Shown one piece after another: positions 48,840 to 57,285 of a stretch of DNA of 64,000 nucleotides; position 1 is the first letter of the stretch; each line of letters starts with the position of its first letter. The notes below the pieces were generated by a model. It was not told the DNA's origin. It saw only the letters and a program-made list of their open reading frames with translations, and did no database searches. Both the position numbers and the translations under genes were made by a program. The DNA comes from an uncultured Caldilineaceae bacterium (lineage in GTDB: Bacteria; Chloroflexota; Anaerolineae; Caldilineales; Caldilineaceae), in contig OX638330.1 in assembly GCA_951812725.1 (NCBI GenBank), positions 992,001-1,056,000 on the forward strand. The letters are read 5' to 3'.

Positions 48840-49886
48840 ATGAACGAACCAAGAAAAGAGTTGTTGGCTGTCTGGGGTCCATATGAGACCGGTTGGGGAG
48901 ATGTAGAATTCGATAACCCAGAAGGACTGGCTTCAGATAGCAAGGGAAATATCTATGTCGCCGATGAAGCAAACCATCGTGTACAAAAGATAGACCCTGA
49001 CGGCAATCTAATCCTCAAAATTGGCGGTGTGGGCGGTGTGACCAGCGCGGGCGCTCATGAGGCGCGGCCTCGGCCCGGCACAGCGCCTGGGGAGTTTCAG
49101 ATGCATCGGCCTGTACATGTCGATCATGAAGATAATCTCTTTGTGGGGGACAGTCAGAACTGCCGTGTTCAGAAATTCGATGCCCACGGGAACTTTCTGA
49201 TGCTCTTTGGCAGCCAGGGCAATGGGCCGGGACAGTTTGGAGGCTTGTCAGGACCCAACGGTGTGGCCGTGGATGAAGAAGGCTTTATCTACGTCTCTGA
49301 TACACACACTCTTCTCGGCGGAAATAATCGCGTGCAGAAATTTGATTCTCGGGGTCATTTTATCAAGGCCTGGGGAGAACATGGCACAGGACCAGGCCAG
49401 TTCGCGGGCGCAATACCCCTGCGCGGGCGTTTTGGCCACGATCACATCGGAAGCACAATCCCCGAAGGGCCCTACGGTATTGCCATTGGTAAGAACAGCG
49501 GGCATCTTTACATTTCCGACTCTGATAATGGGCGGATTCAAATCTTTGATCGGGAGGGACACTTCATTCGATCGATCGGTGAAGGCATCATCTGGTCACC
49601 TAAGGGAATCAGTTTGGACAGCCAGGAGAACATTTACGTCGCCGACTATCATATGGCCCCAGGCCTGGCCGGCATAACCGTTCCACCCGTAAAGCCAGAA
49701 CATCGCATGCTCTGGGTCCTGGACAAGGATGGCGCCCTGCTGCTCAAAATCACAAACGAAGATGCCGGCGGGCTCTATGTACACGGCGGAGGAAGGCACC
49801 ATGCCGTCGCCGTGAGCAAAGCCGATGAGAGCCTCATCTACTTTCAGGCCGGTCACCACATACTCAAGTGGCGCATACACTGGTAG
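48840..49886 (+). CDS. NHL-repeat beta-propeller protein, copy 2
   Basis: A 348-residue paralogue of the preceding gene, with the same order of NHL repeats (FDNPEGLASDSKGNIYVADEANHRVQKID; MHRPVHVDHEDNLFVGDSQNCRVQKFD; GLSGPNGVAVDEEGFIYVSDTHTLLGG). The end is also similar (SKADESLIYFQAGHHILKWRIHW). No secretion signal. The His-rich blades could bind metal. It is more likely an enzyme or scaffold for the same pathway as copy 1 than a duplicate of identical role. Confidence 0.75.
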   Translation: MNEPRKELLAVWGPYETGWGDVEFDNPEGLASDSKGNIYVADEANHRVQKIDPDGNLILKIGGVGGVTSAGAHEARPRPGTAPGEFQMHRPVHVDHEDNLFVGDSQNCRVQKFDAHGNFLMLFGSQGNGPGQFGGLSGPNGVAVDEEGFIYVSDTHTLLGGNNRVQKFDSRGHFIKAWGEHGTGPGQFAGAIPLRGRFGHDHIGSTIPEGPYGIAIGKNSGHLYISDSDNGRIQIFDREGHFIRSIGEGIIWSPKGISLDSQENIYVADYHMAPGLAGITVPPVKPEHRMLWVLDKDGALLLKITNEDAGGLYVHGGGRHHAVAVSKADESLIYFQAGHHILKWRIHW

Positions 49887-50138
49887 TAGGCAGGGTTAAC
49901 GCGGCAAAATGAATGAGAACGCAGATTTCGCAACTCCTCCTTCGTCCACTCTGCGAAATCAGCTAGTAGGTCAGCTCTGCTTGATGCTGTGTAGTCTGGT
50001 AGATCTTGACAGCTATCTATCTCTGTCCGCCGGCAACAGCATGAGAGCTGGTGTTGAAACAGAGATCAGTATCACAATGCATAACAATTGCGCCGTCACT
50101 CCAATCGAAGTGGCGACCAAAACAGGGAGATGCAAACT

Positions 50139-51272
50139 ATGGGAGTCTATCAAAAGCTGGGCGTAAAGACGAAGATCAACGCCGTCGGCAACGGTACCGC
50201 TATTGGGGGATCGATAATGGCTCCCGAAGTGATTGCGGCAATGCAGGAAGCCGGCCAAAACTTCATTAATCTGAACGAACTGTTGGCCAAAGCCGGCCAG
50301 TATATCGCAGATGTAGTCGGCGTTGAGGCCTGCTATATTACGTCGGGTGCTGCGGGTGGTGTGCTCATATCGACTGCAGCCTGCATGACGGGCAAAGATT
50401 GGGCCAAGGTTCATCAGTTGCCTGACACCAAGGGGATGAAGAACGAAGTCGTTATGCAGGTGATGCAGAGGAATTACTACGAGCTCATGGTCAGAGAGGC
50501 CGGCGCAAAACTCGTCGAAATCGGGCTGGCCAATACGACCAATTCCTGGCACCTGGAGGCCGCCCTCAACGAGCAGACAGCGGCCATCATTCACTTTGTG
50601 GCCTATAGCCCACCCCAGGATCTACCACTGGAAGACGTGATCAAGATCGCGCATAAGCGAGATGTGCCAGTGGTCGTGGATGCGGCAGCAGAGTTTCCTA
50701 CCTTTTCCATCCTGAGACATTACATTGACATGGGAGCGGATCTGGTCATATTCAGTGGCGGCAAAGGCATCCGAGGGCCGCAATCGTCAGGACTAATCCT
50801 GGGGCGCAGGGATCTGATCGAAGCCTGTGCGATGAATGGGAGTCCCTATCATGGGGTCGGGAGACCTTGCAAGGTCGGTAAAGAAGAGATCGTCGGACTG
50901 GTGACGGCGATAGAACTGTTCTCGGACCCAGAGTATGAGCGTAAGGAGTTGGAAGGCTGGCACTTGCGGACAGGTTACATCGTGGAAACCTTGTCCGATT
51001 TATCGCATGTGACCGTTGAATCCGGATTCCCCAGTGACTTTGCCGGCGTAGAAACCAACCCAGGGATTGTTCCAGTATCTGTGGTGACATGGGACAACAA
51101 CGCTATCCCCGTGACGAAGGAAGAGGCTGCCGCCGCGCTGCTGGAAGGTGAACCCGGGATTTACGTAGCAACATCCCGAGATGGGATTGTAATCGCCCCG
51201 CACACGTTACTCCCTGGCGAAGAACGCATTGTGGCGGAGCGAGTAGGCGCAGTCTTAGCAGGACAGAGCTAA
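50139..51272 (+). CDS. SelA-like PLP-dependent enzyme, copy 3
   Basis: ATG at 50139 is preceded by AGGGAG at a 9-nt distance, giving about 377 residues (MGVYQKLGVKTKINAVGNGTAIGGS). Lysine candidate in FSGGKGIRGPQSSG, PLP Asp in VVVDAAAEFP. Closely similar to copy 2 over the whole length. It closes the low-GC locus. The 250-nt gap before it (49887-50138) has no supported gene. Confidence 0.75.
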   Translation: MGVYQKLGVKTKINAVGNGTAIGGSIMAPEVIAAMQEAGQNFINLNELLAKAGQYIADVVGVEACYITSGAAGGVLISTAACMTGKDWAKVHQLPDTKGMKNEVVMQVMQRNYYELMVREAGAKLVEIGLANTTNSWHLEAALNEQTAAIIHFVAYSPPQDLPLEDVIKIAHKRDVPVVVDAAAEFPTFSILRHYIDMGADLVIFSGGKGIRGPQSSGLILGRRDLIEACAMNGSPYHGVGRPCKVGKEEIVGLVTAIELFSDPEYERKELEGWHLRTGYIVETLSDLSHVTVESGFPSDFAGVETNPGIVPVSVVTWDNNAIPVTKEEAAAALLEGEPGIYVATSRDGIVIAPHTLLPGEERIVAERVGAVLAGQS

Positions 51273-51956
51273 GGCAGAAGGGGTATCATGCTGCCTCGCC
51301 TCTCGATGGTCTGAGCGTAAGAAGTTGGCAAACAGAAACGACACTAGGACAAACGCGTCACGCCGTACCCTGTCGCAATCATGAGATCTGGTTCGAGGCC
51401 CGGTGTCATTTGGACCCGGCGCATCCTGACGCCTCTGCTACCTTACATGAGTCCGCAAATGTAGATCCAGATTGACACCAAGGCCCTCGCATAGACTGCA
51501 CACAGGAAGCGCTGTTCTCTTGGTTGCTCTCACCAGTTACCAGTGCCCCTGGTCTCGATTGGGATTTACATAAGCCCTCGTGCATTCCGAAATGCTCGCG
51601 GATTGTGCCCGCGCCCCTGTCCACAGCCTTTCCCCAAAAGTCACAGCCTATCCCATAGCCATATACTTTGCCGCTTCTGACTCAAGAATCTCGGACACTT
51701 GACGGCAACCTGAAAGGTCAGCGCCGCGCTAACAACTGTTCAGGCGACTTGCGCCCCGAAAACCCTGGACACCCCTCCTCCACATGGTTGCATTCCTACG
51801 CATTGTCCCTCCGCAATCCGCCCCTTCGACTGACGAACAATAATCCTCACTACAGCCATTAGACGCTCGCTCTCAATCCCCAAAATCTCCAAGTCCTGAA
51901 AATTCTGACTCAGACAACGTTTTCCCATAATATGGGACACCCCCCAATTTCCCCAT

Positions 51957-51986
51957 TTGACACTAGAACATATGATCTGATACAAT
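51957..51986 (+). promoter_or_regulatory. Near-consensus sigma-70 promoter, no gene directly downstream
   Basis: TTGACA (51957-51962), 18-nt spacer and TACAAT (51981-51986), with TGA just before the -10 giving an extended -10 as well. It is the best promoter match in the window. The next supported start codon is 570 nt away. Confidence 0.55.
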
Positions 51987-52131
51987 CCCTACAGATGTAA
52001 TGGGACAGTTGGCAGACCCGCAGAGCTTCAAGTTCCCCCGACATGATTCTCTGGCTCAGCTTCTCCCATCTCTTACCGCCCAACCACCGTTGCATCTCCG
52101 GTGTGACGGCCGGGTCCGGGCGGTGTGTCCG

Positions 52132-52167
52132 GAGTGTGCGCCATCCTCCCTCGAATGGCGCACACTC
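52132..52167 (+). other. 13-bp perfect hairpin
   Basis: GAGTGTGCGCCAT (52132-52144) and ATGGCGCACACTC (52155-52167) are exact inverted copies around a 10-nt loop. It lies 145 nt downstream of the promoter at 51957. No T-run follows. Confidence 0.5.
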
Positions 52168-52395
52168 TGCCCCAACTCTCCCGCCAATTTCTCTGCACCG
52201 CCCGCCCTTTCGCTGCACTTGCCGGCAGGAAACACGGCACGTAACAAAAACGAGCAGCTCCCAGGGCCAGCTTCTTCCCGCCTGGGCCAGGGCTATGCGC
52301 GGCCGCATCTTGACAACTGTCTCCCTGCTTTCACACTGTTTATCCGCGCCTTTTTCTGCCCACCGCAAAAAGCAATTCTCCTCATAAGCCCGGTC

Positions 52396-52404
52396 TGGTA
52401 CAAT
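52396..52404 (+). promoter_or_regulatory. Extended -10 promoter candidate for the FAH-family gene
   Basis: TGG followed by TACAAT (52399-52404), 156 nt upstream of the start at 52560. No good -35. Confidence 0.4.
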
Positions 52405-52559
52405 ATGCCCTGCTCTACATGGCACTTCTTTTGCAGGAACCATCACTATCTCTGGCAATCCACCAACCGGCCCTTTCATTCTGTCGGCGTAATCCTGTCC
52501 TCGTCCCCGAGCCGGTTCGCCACCGAAATCACCCTCACCAACACAAAAAGGAAAACACA

Positions 52560-53405
52560 ATGCGACTCTTGCTATTCGATGACTTTAAGCTCGGCGTCTG
52601 GAACGGCGACCAGGTGTTCGACGCCTCGGCCGCCTTCGCCGACAGCGACCATCACTCTCCCCAGGAAATGATGGAGATGTTGATCAACGACTGGGACAAC
52701 GTCCAACCCCGCATCCAGGCCGCGGCCGACGCTGCCACCGGCGTCGCCTTGGAAGATGTAACCTGCTGCTCTCCCCTTCCCAGGCCCGGCCAGCTTGTCT
52801 GCCTGGCCGGCAACTACCTGGAACCCGCCAAACCGGAACGCGGCCTGTTCAACGCCTTCCTCAAATCGCCCAACGCCGCCCTCGGCCACGGTGGCACCGT
52901 CGTCCTGCCAGGCGCCGAGGCCAGCGTCTTCCACTTTGAACCCGAGCTGGCGATTGTTATCGGCAAAAAGGCCAGCTACCTTGCCGCCGAGGACGCGATG
53001 GATCATGTCTTTGGTTACACACAGTTCATCGATGTCTCGGCCAGAGGTCTGCCGGGCGGCTTCTTCCTCGGCAAATCATGGCATACCTTTGCCCCGTTGG
53101 GCCCGCTGCTGGTGACCCGCGACGAAATCCCCAACGCCAACGACCTCGGCGTCCGCCTCTGGGTAAACGACGAGCAGCGTCACGACATCAATACGCGTGA
53201 CATGGACCGCCACATCCCCGAGCTGCTGGCGGAGGTAACCAACGTGCTGACCCTCCAGCCCGGCGACGTCGTAGCGACCGGCACCCATCATTTCGGCCTC
53301 GAACCGGTGCAGGACGGAGACTCGATTCGCCTCCAGATTGAGCAGCTGGGGCCGGCTCTCGTCGTGCACTGCTCCGATCCCTCGGGCCGCAGCTGGGAGA
53401 GTTAG
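52560..53405 (+). CDS. Fumarylacetoacetate hydrolase-family protein
   Basis: About 281 residues from the ATG at 52560 (AAGGAAAA site upstream). The FAH domain occupies about 75-275. Metal ligands are the two Glu of FHFEPELAIVIG and Asp of FIDVSARG. FAH-family enzymes hydrolyse or decarboxylate diketo acids from sugar-acid and aromatic breakdown, for example 2-keto-3-deoxy-sugar-acid pathways. The exact reaction is not readable. It stands alone between the gene-free stretch and the second ABC receptor. Confidence 0.85.
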   Translation: MRLLLFDDFKLGVWNGDQVFDASAAFADSDHHSPQEMMEMLINDWDNVQPRIQAAADAATGVALEDVTCCSPLPRPGQLVCLAGNYLEPAKPERGLFNAFLKSPNAALGHGGTVVLPGAEASVFHFEPELAIVIGKKASYLAAEDAMDHVFGYTQFIDVSARGLPGGFFLGKSWHTFAPLGPLLVTRDEIPNANDLGVRLWVNDEQRHDINTRDMDRHIPELLAEVTNVLTLQPGDVVATGTHHFGLEPVQDGDSIRLQIEQLGPALVVHCSDPSGRSWES

Positions 53406-53540
53406 ATCGGACCAGGCCGCACTTTTTCGACGCTTGTACCGACCTCTGGGTTGTGATACGATCGACCGTGAGGGATTGGGATCCATCCGATTGCAGAATG
53501 CGCCTCCGGCGCGGAACGCATTGCGCGGTGGATGGCAATT

Positions 53541-53583
53541 TGGCTGCCGCCTTCACCCTTAGGGGGTAGGCAGGCGGCAGCCA
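53541..53583 (+). terminator. Hairpin between FAH gene and second ABC receptor
   Basis: TGGCTGCCGCC (53541-53551) and GGCGGCAGCCA (53573-53583) form a perfect 11-bp stem with a 21-nt loop, 135 nt after the FAH stop. It lacks a T-run. The rest of 53406-53708 is featureless. Confidence 0.4.
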
Positions 53584-53708
53584 GATCCGCTAATCTCCAA
53601 CGCACAACACTCTTCGCTCCTCGGACGCGGGCCTCTCGCCTGCAGACTTGGAATTCTCCCTGAAAAGCCCAAGCTGGAAACCTTAATCACAGTTCATGGA
53701 GGTAAATT

Positions 53709-55700
53709 ATGCGGAAGCGAGTTCACCAAAGGATTTCGCGGCGCGAGTTCATGCGCGTCTCAGCGCTTACAGCCGCCGGCGTAGTTGTCGTAGCCTGCGG
53801 CGCTGACGGCGGGCCACCCGCGCAAGACGAGGCCCCGGCCGCCGAGGAGGCCGCGCCGGAGTCGGCAGCAGCGCCGTCCAAGTACAACGAAGCGCCAATG
53901 CTGGCGGAAATGGTCGCCAACGGCGACTTGCCGCCGGTCGATGAGCGGCTGCCGCTGGAACCGCTGGTCATCACACCTGAAGAGGAGATCGGCGACTACG
54001 GTGGCATTTGGAACCGTCTCGCGACCTCGGCCAGCGACAACCAGTTGGGCGGCAAGGTCGGCGGTGAGCATCTCGTGCGCTACAACAAAGACGGCACCCA
54101 GATCAACCCAAACGTCTTCGAGAGCTGGGAAGTGTCGTCCGACGGCTCAACCTTCACTTTCCACCTGCGCCCTGGTATGAAATGGTCTGATGGCGAACCG
54201 TACACGGCCGATGACATCCTTTTCTACTACGAGGATGTGCTCCTCAATGAGGATCTGAGCCCCTCGTTCCCCAACTGGCTCATTGTCGGCGGCGAGCCGG
54301 TGGTGATCTCAAAACTGGATGACTATACGCTCGAATTCAAGTTTACGGTTCCCTATGCGCTGTTCATCAATGTGCTTGGCTCACTGTGGGGCGACGCATT
54401 CGCCAGATACTGTGCCCATTACCTGAAACAGTTTCACATCAAGTATGCCGACAAGGAAGAGCTCGACAAGATGATCGAGGATGCCGGCGTCGAGCACTGG
54501 TACCAGGTTTTCGGCACCAAACCCGATACCCGGCGCAACCCGGACACGCCCAGCTATCTTCCCTGGAATCTGAGCACGCCTTCGCACAGTGACCCGTTGG
54601 TCGCCGATCGCAACGCCTATTACTGGAAGGTCGATCCCGATGGCAATCAGCTGCCCTACATCGACGCCCTCCACTGGAGCCTTGTGGACGGCAAAGACCA
54701 GCTCAACCTGCGCGCGATCCAGGGCGAAGTCGACATGCAGTTGCGCCACATCACCTTCGACAACGTGCCTCTGTTCATGGAGAACATGGAGAGGGGCAAC
54801 TACCGCGTCATGCTGTGGCAGAGAGGGCAGGTCACCGATACCGTTCTGCATCTCAATCACACCAACAAAGACCCCGTCCTGCGAGAAATCGTCCAGGACA
54901 AGCGCTTCCGCTACGCCCTCTCACTGGGCATGAATCGCGCCGACATCAACGAAGCCGTCTATCTCGGTCAGACCGAACCCACCCAGGTATCCCCGACCAA
55001 GAACTCGCCCGTCTACTGGGAACCCCAGGCCATCAGCATGACCGAGCACGACCCCGATCAGGCCAATGCCTACCTGGATGAAATGGGTCTCACCGAGCGG
55101 GACGATGAGGGCTACAGGTTGCGCCCTGACGGAGAGCGGCTCAGCCTCGTCTTTGAGTATGTGGCAATCTTTGCCGCCTGGGGCGACATTGCCGAACTGT
55201 TGACCGCCCAATGGAAGGATATCGGGCTGGAGTTGATAAGTACCGAAATCGACCGCAGTCTCTTCGGGCAACGCCTCAATGCCAATGAGATAGACCTCGG
55301 CGTATGGCATAGTAGCGGCGAGTGGAACCCCTTCATCGAACCGCGCTCCTTCGTGCCGATTGTAAACAACTATGCTTTGCGGCATTACGCCTTCTACTAC
55401 AATAGCGGCGGCAAAGAAGGATTTGAGCCCACCGGTGACATCCTGAAGGCCATAGAGCTCTGGGAAGAGATTAAGACGACCGTCGATGAGGAGGGACAGC
55501 GCGCCCTGTTCCGAGAAATCCTCGAGCTCAACATGGAAAACCTGTGGCAGATCGGCGTCACCACCGCACCGCCGCAGCCGGTAATCGTCAAGAACTACTT
55601 CCGCAACGTGCCCGAAGACGGCATGTTCGATGACCAGCCGCGTTCGCCTTCGAATACGGCGATGGAGCAGTACTTCATTCGCGCAGGACAGGACGAATAA
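53709..55700 (+). CDS. ABC substrate-binding lipoprotein (family 5, long form), Tat signal
   Basis: A 663-residue receptor. Twin-arginine motif SRREFMRVS, lipobox C30 (VVVVAC), acidic/Ala linker, then KYNEAPMLAEMVANGDLPPVDERLP and an SBP_bac_5-like body (WEVSSDGSTFTFHLRPGMKWSDGEPYTADD in family style). It is over 100 residues longer than the first receptor. Relatives of this long form bind oligosaccharides or peptides. No permease or ATPase gene accompanies it within the window. Strong GGAGGT site. Its N-terminus is very like the partial receptor at 63765. Confidence 0.88.
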   Translation: MRKRVHQRISRREFMRVSALTAAGVVVVACGADGGPPAQDEAPAAEEAAPESAAAPSKYNEAPMLAEMVANGDLPPVDERLPLEPLVITPEEEIGDYGGIWNRLATSASDNQLGGKVGGEHLVRYNKDGTQINPNVFESWEVSSDGSTFTFHLRPGMKWSDGEPYTADDILFYYEDVLLNEDLSPSFPNWLIVGGEPVVISKLDDYTLEFKFTVPYALFINVLGSLWGDAFARYCAHYLKQFHIKYADKEELDKMIEDAGVEHWYQVFGTKPDTRRNPDTPSYLPWNLSTPSHSDPLVADRNAYYWKVDPDGNQLPYIDALHWSLVDGKDQLNLRAIQGEVDMQLRHITFDNVPLFMENMERGNYRVMLWQRGQVTDTVLHLNHTNKDPVLREIVQDKRFRYALSLGMNRADINEAVYLGQTEPTQVSPTKNSPVYWEPQAISMTEHDPDQANAYLDEMGLTERDDEGYRLRPDGERLSLVFEYVAIFAAWGDIAELLTAQWKDIGLELISTEIDRSLFGQRLNANEIDLGVWHSSGEWNPFIEPRSFVPIVNNYALRHYAFYYNSGGKEGFEPTGDILKAIELWEEIKTTVDEEGQRALFREILELNMENLWQIGVTTAPPQPVIVKNYFRNVPEDGMFDDQPRSPSNTAMEQYFIRAGQDE

Positions 55701-55865
55701 ACCGGCCAGCGGCCGGCCGGCGTGCCTCCAACGTCCAGCTGTAGTTGCGCAAAGGAGTTGGTGCGGCGCCGTCAATACGCTGCTTATGTCGCTCGTGACT
55801 GAGTCTGGCAATGTTCAGTTCCCAAACCGGCTGAACCCCGTCCAGGATAATTTGCGCTGATAGTG

Positions 55866-55900
55866 GCCGCGGGCCTGTCGAAAACGGCAGCGCCCGCGGC
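55866..55900 (+). terminator. Strong hairpin after the second ABC receptor
   Basis: GCCGCGGGC (55866-55874) pairs with GCCCGCGGC (55892-55900). Inside it, CTGTCG pairs with CGGCAG around AAAA, giving a nearly continuous 15-bp stem with one bulged C. It lies 166 nt past the receptor stop. There is no T-run. Nothing else is seen in 55701-56037. Confidence 0.5.
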
Positions 55901-56037
55901 GACGCGTAAGCTCGGCGCGTCGAAGATAATTGGCGGGCATGTTCCCGTTCTCCGCCCTCGGCAACGAATAGGAAAGAAGCGGCGCGTCCATGAGGTGATC
56001 TGGTAGTGGGCCCTCAGGATCTGTGCCAGGAGTAGTC

Positions 56038-57201
56038 ATGAGCAAATCACAAGATAACTTTGTCGCCAGAGCCATCACCCAGGGGCCCAAGCACCATTTC
56101 TTTGGATACTACGGCATCTGTCCCTGGAATTCAACCGGCCGCTATCACCTCTGCCTGCAATCGGACTTCCATGACCGTCCGCCCGCCGCCGGCGATACCG
56201 CCGTGGTCGGTCTCGTGGATATGGAGTCGGGCAAGTTCGAAGGCGTGGCCGAGACCCAGGCCTGGAACCTGCAGCAAGGCTCTATGTTGCACTGGCTGCC
56301 GACAGCCCCCGACCGCCTGATCACCTACAACGCCCGTGAGGACGACCGCTTCGTCGGCGTCATCCAGGATATTCACAGCGGGCAAAAACGCGTTCTCCCC
56401 TACCCCATCAGCGCCATGAGCCGCAACGGCCGCCAGGCCCTCGGCCTGAACTATGCCCGCCTCAAATCGCTGCGGCCCGTGGTCGGCTACGCCGGCCTGC
56501 CCGATCGCTTCGCCCATCAGAACCATCCCACCGAGGACGGCGTCTATACGATGGACACAGAAACAGGTGAAGCCCGCGTCCTCGTGTCCTACGAAGAAGC
56601 TCGCGAATTTCTCAGCGACTACGAAGAGGTGCAAGCACGCAAGATCTGGTTCAACCACACCATCATCAACCGCGACGACACCCGCGTCGCCTTCGTCGTA
56701 CGCTACAGAGACGAAACCAGAGAGATCAAGCACACGATCCTCCTCTCTGCCAGCATGGAAGGAGGCGATTTGCGCGTAGTGACAGACCTCGGCGCGTCCC
56801 ACTTCGACTGGCTGACCGAGGAGCTGATCTTTGGCTGGGTGACGATGAAAGAGGGTCAGAAGTATTACCTGGTCAACGACAGGACCGGAGAATATGAGGG
56901 CGTGCGGCCCGATATCCTGACCAAAAACGGCCACTGCAGCTTTACTCGCGACGGCGCCTGGCTGCTGACCGACGAATACCCGGACGAGAACAGCCTCCAG
57001 GCCCTGCTGCTCTGGCACATGGCCGAGGAGCGGCTGGTCGTCCTGGGGCGTTTCCATTCACCCGAGCCGTTCCGCGGCGAGATCCGCTGCGACATGCATC
57101 CCCGCTGGAGCCGCGACGAGCGCCAGGTCAGTTTTGACTCAATACACGGCGGCAGCCGCCAAATCTACGTTGTGGACGTTGCAGATGTTGTAGAACGTTG
57201 A
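56038..57201 (+). CDS. Tandem beta-propeller family protein, copy 1
   Basis: About 387 residues from the ATG at 56038 (CCAGGAG site 6 nt upstream). It starts RAITQGPKHHFFGYYGICPW. Repeated blade-like units of about 45-50 residues (TAVVGLVDMESGKFEGVAETQAW; LYTMDTETGEA-type turns) suggest a TolB/oligogalacturonate-lyase-like seven-bladed propeller. Conserved His-bearing motifs are WFNHTIINRDD, SHFDWLTEEL, NGHCSFTRDG and DMHPRWSRDE, which could form an active site. No signal peptide, so cytoplasmic. Function unassigned. Three paralogues follow. Confidence 0.7.
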   Translation: MSKSQDNFVARAITQGPKHHFFGYYGICPWNSTGRYHLCLQSDFHDRPPAAGDTAVVGLVDMESGKFEGVAETQAWNLQQGSMLHWLPTAPDRLITYNAREDDRFVGVIQDIHSGQKRVLPYPISAMSRNGRQALGLNYARLKSLRPVVGYAGLPDRFAHQNHPTEDGVYTMDTETGEARVLVSYEEAREFLSDYEEVQARKIWFNHTIINRDDTRVAFVVRYRDETREIKHTILLSASMEGGDLRVVTDLGASHFDWLTEELIFGWVTMKEGQKYYLVNDRTGEYEGVRPDILTKNGHCSFTRDGAWLLTDEYPDENSLQALLLWHMAEERLVVLGRFHSPEPFRGEIRCDMHPRWSRDERQVSFDSIHGGSRQIYVVDVADVVER

Positions 57202-57285
57202 TGCTCTCTCATTTCGTATAGAGCTTGACAATTAGTGAGGGGACAGAGGAGCCGTCCGACACCGCCCAACTATGTGGGAGGCCAC

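Larger units (their letters stand above)
51273..52559. other. 1.3-kb stretch without a supported gene
   Basis: No reading frame here has recognisable protein character on either strand. It contains a near-consensus promoter at 51957, a 13-bp hairpin at 52132 and an extended -10 at 52396. A stretch near 51876-51912 is loosely similar to the AATCC-rich repeats at 62020 and 62170. Confidence 0.5.

Noticed and set aside
49909..50166. 85-codon plus-strand frame between the NHL and SelA-like genes
   Set aside because: Overlaps the well-supported start of the SelA-like gene and shows no protein character.
51390..51420. GGTTCGAGGCCCGG as a tRNA T-arm
   Set aside because: The flanking bases do not make a 5-bp T-stem and no acceptor or anticodon arms can be drawn.
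51910..52560. 216-codon minus-strand frame in the 1.3-kb gap, and a 223-codon plus-strand frame from 52000
   Set aside because: Neither resembles a protein; the plus frame runs into the FAH gene out of frame. The promoter at 51957 alone does not justify a gene.
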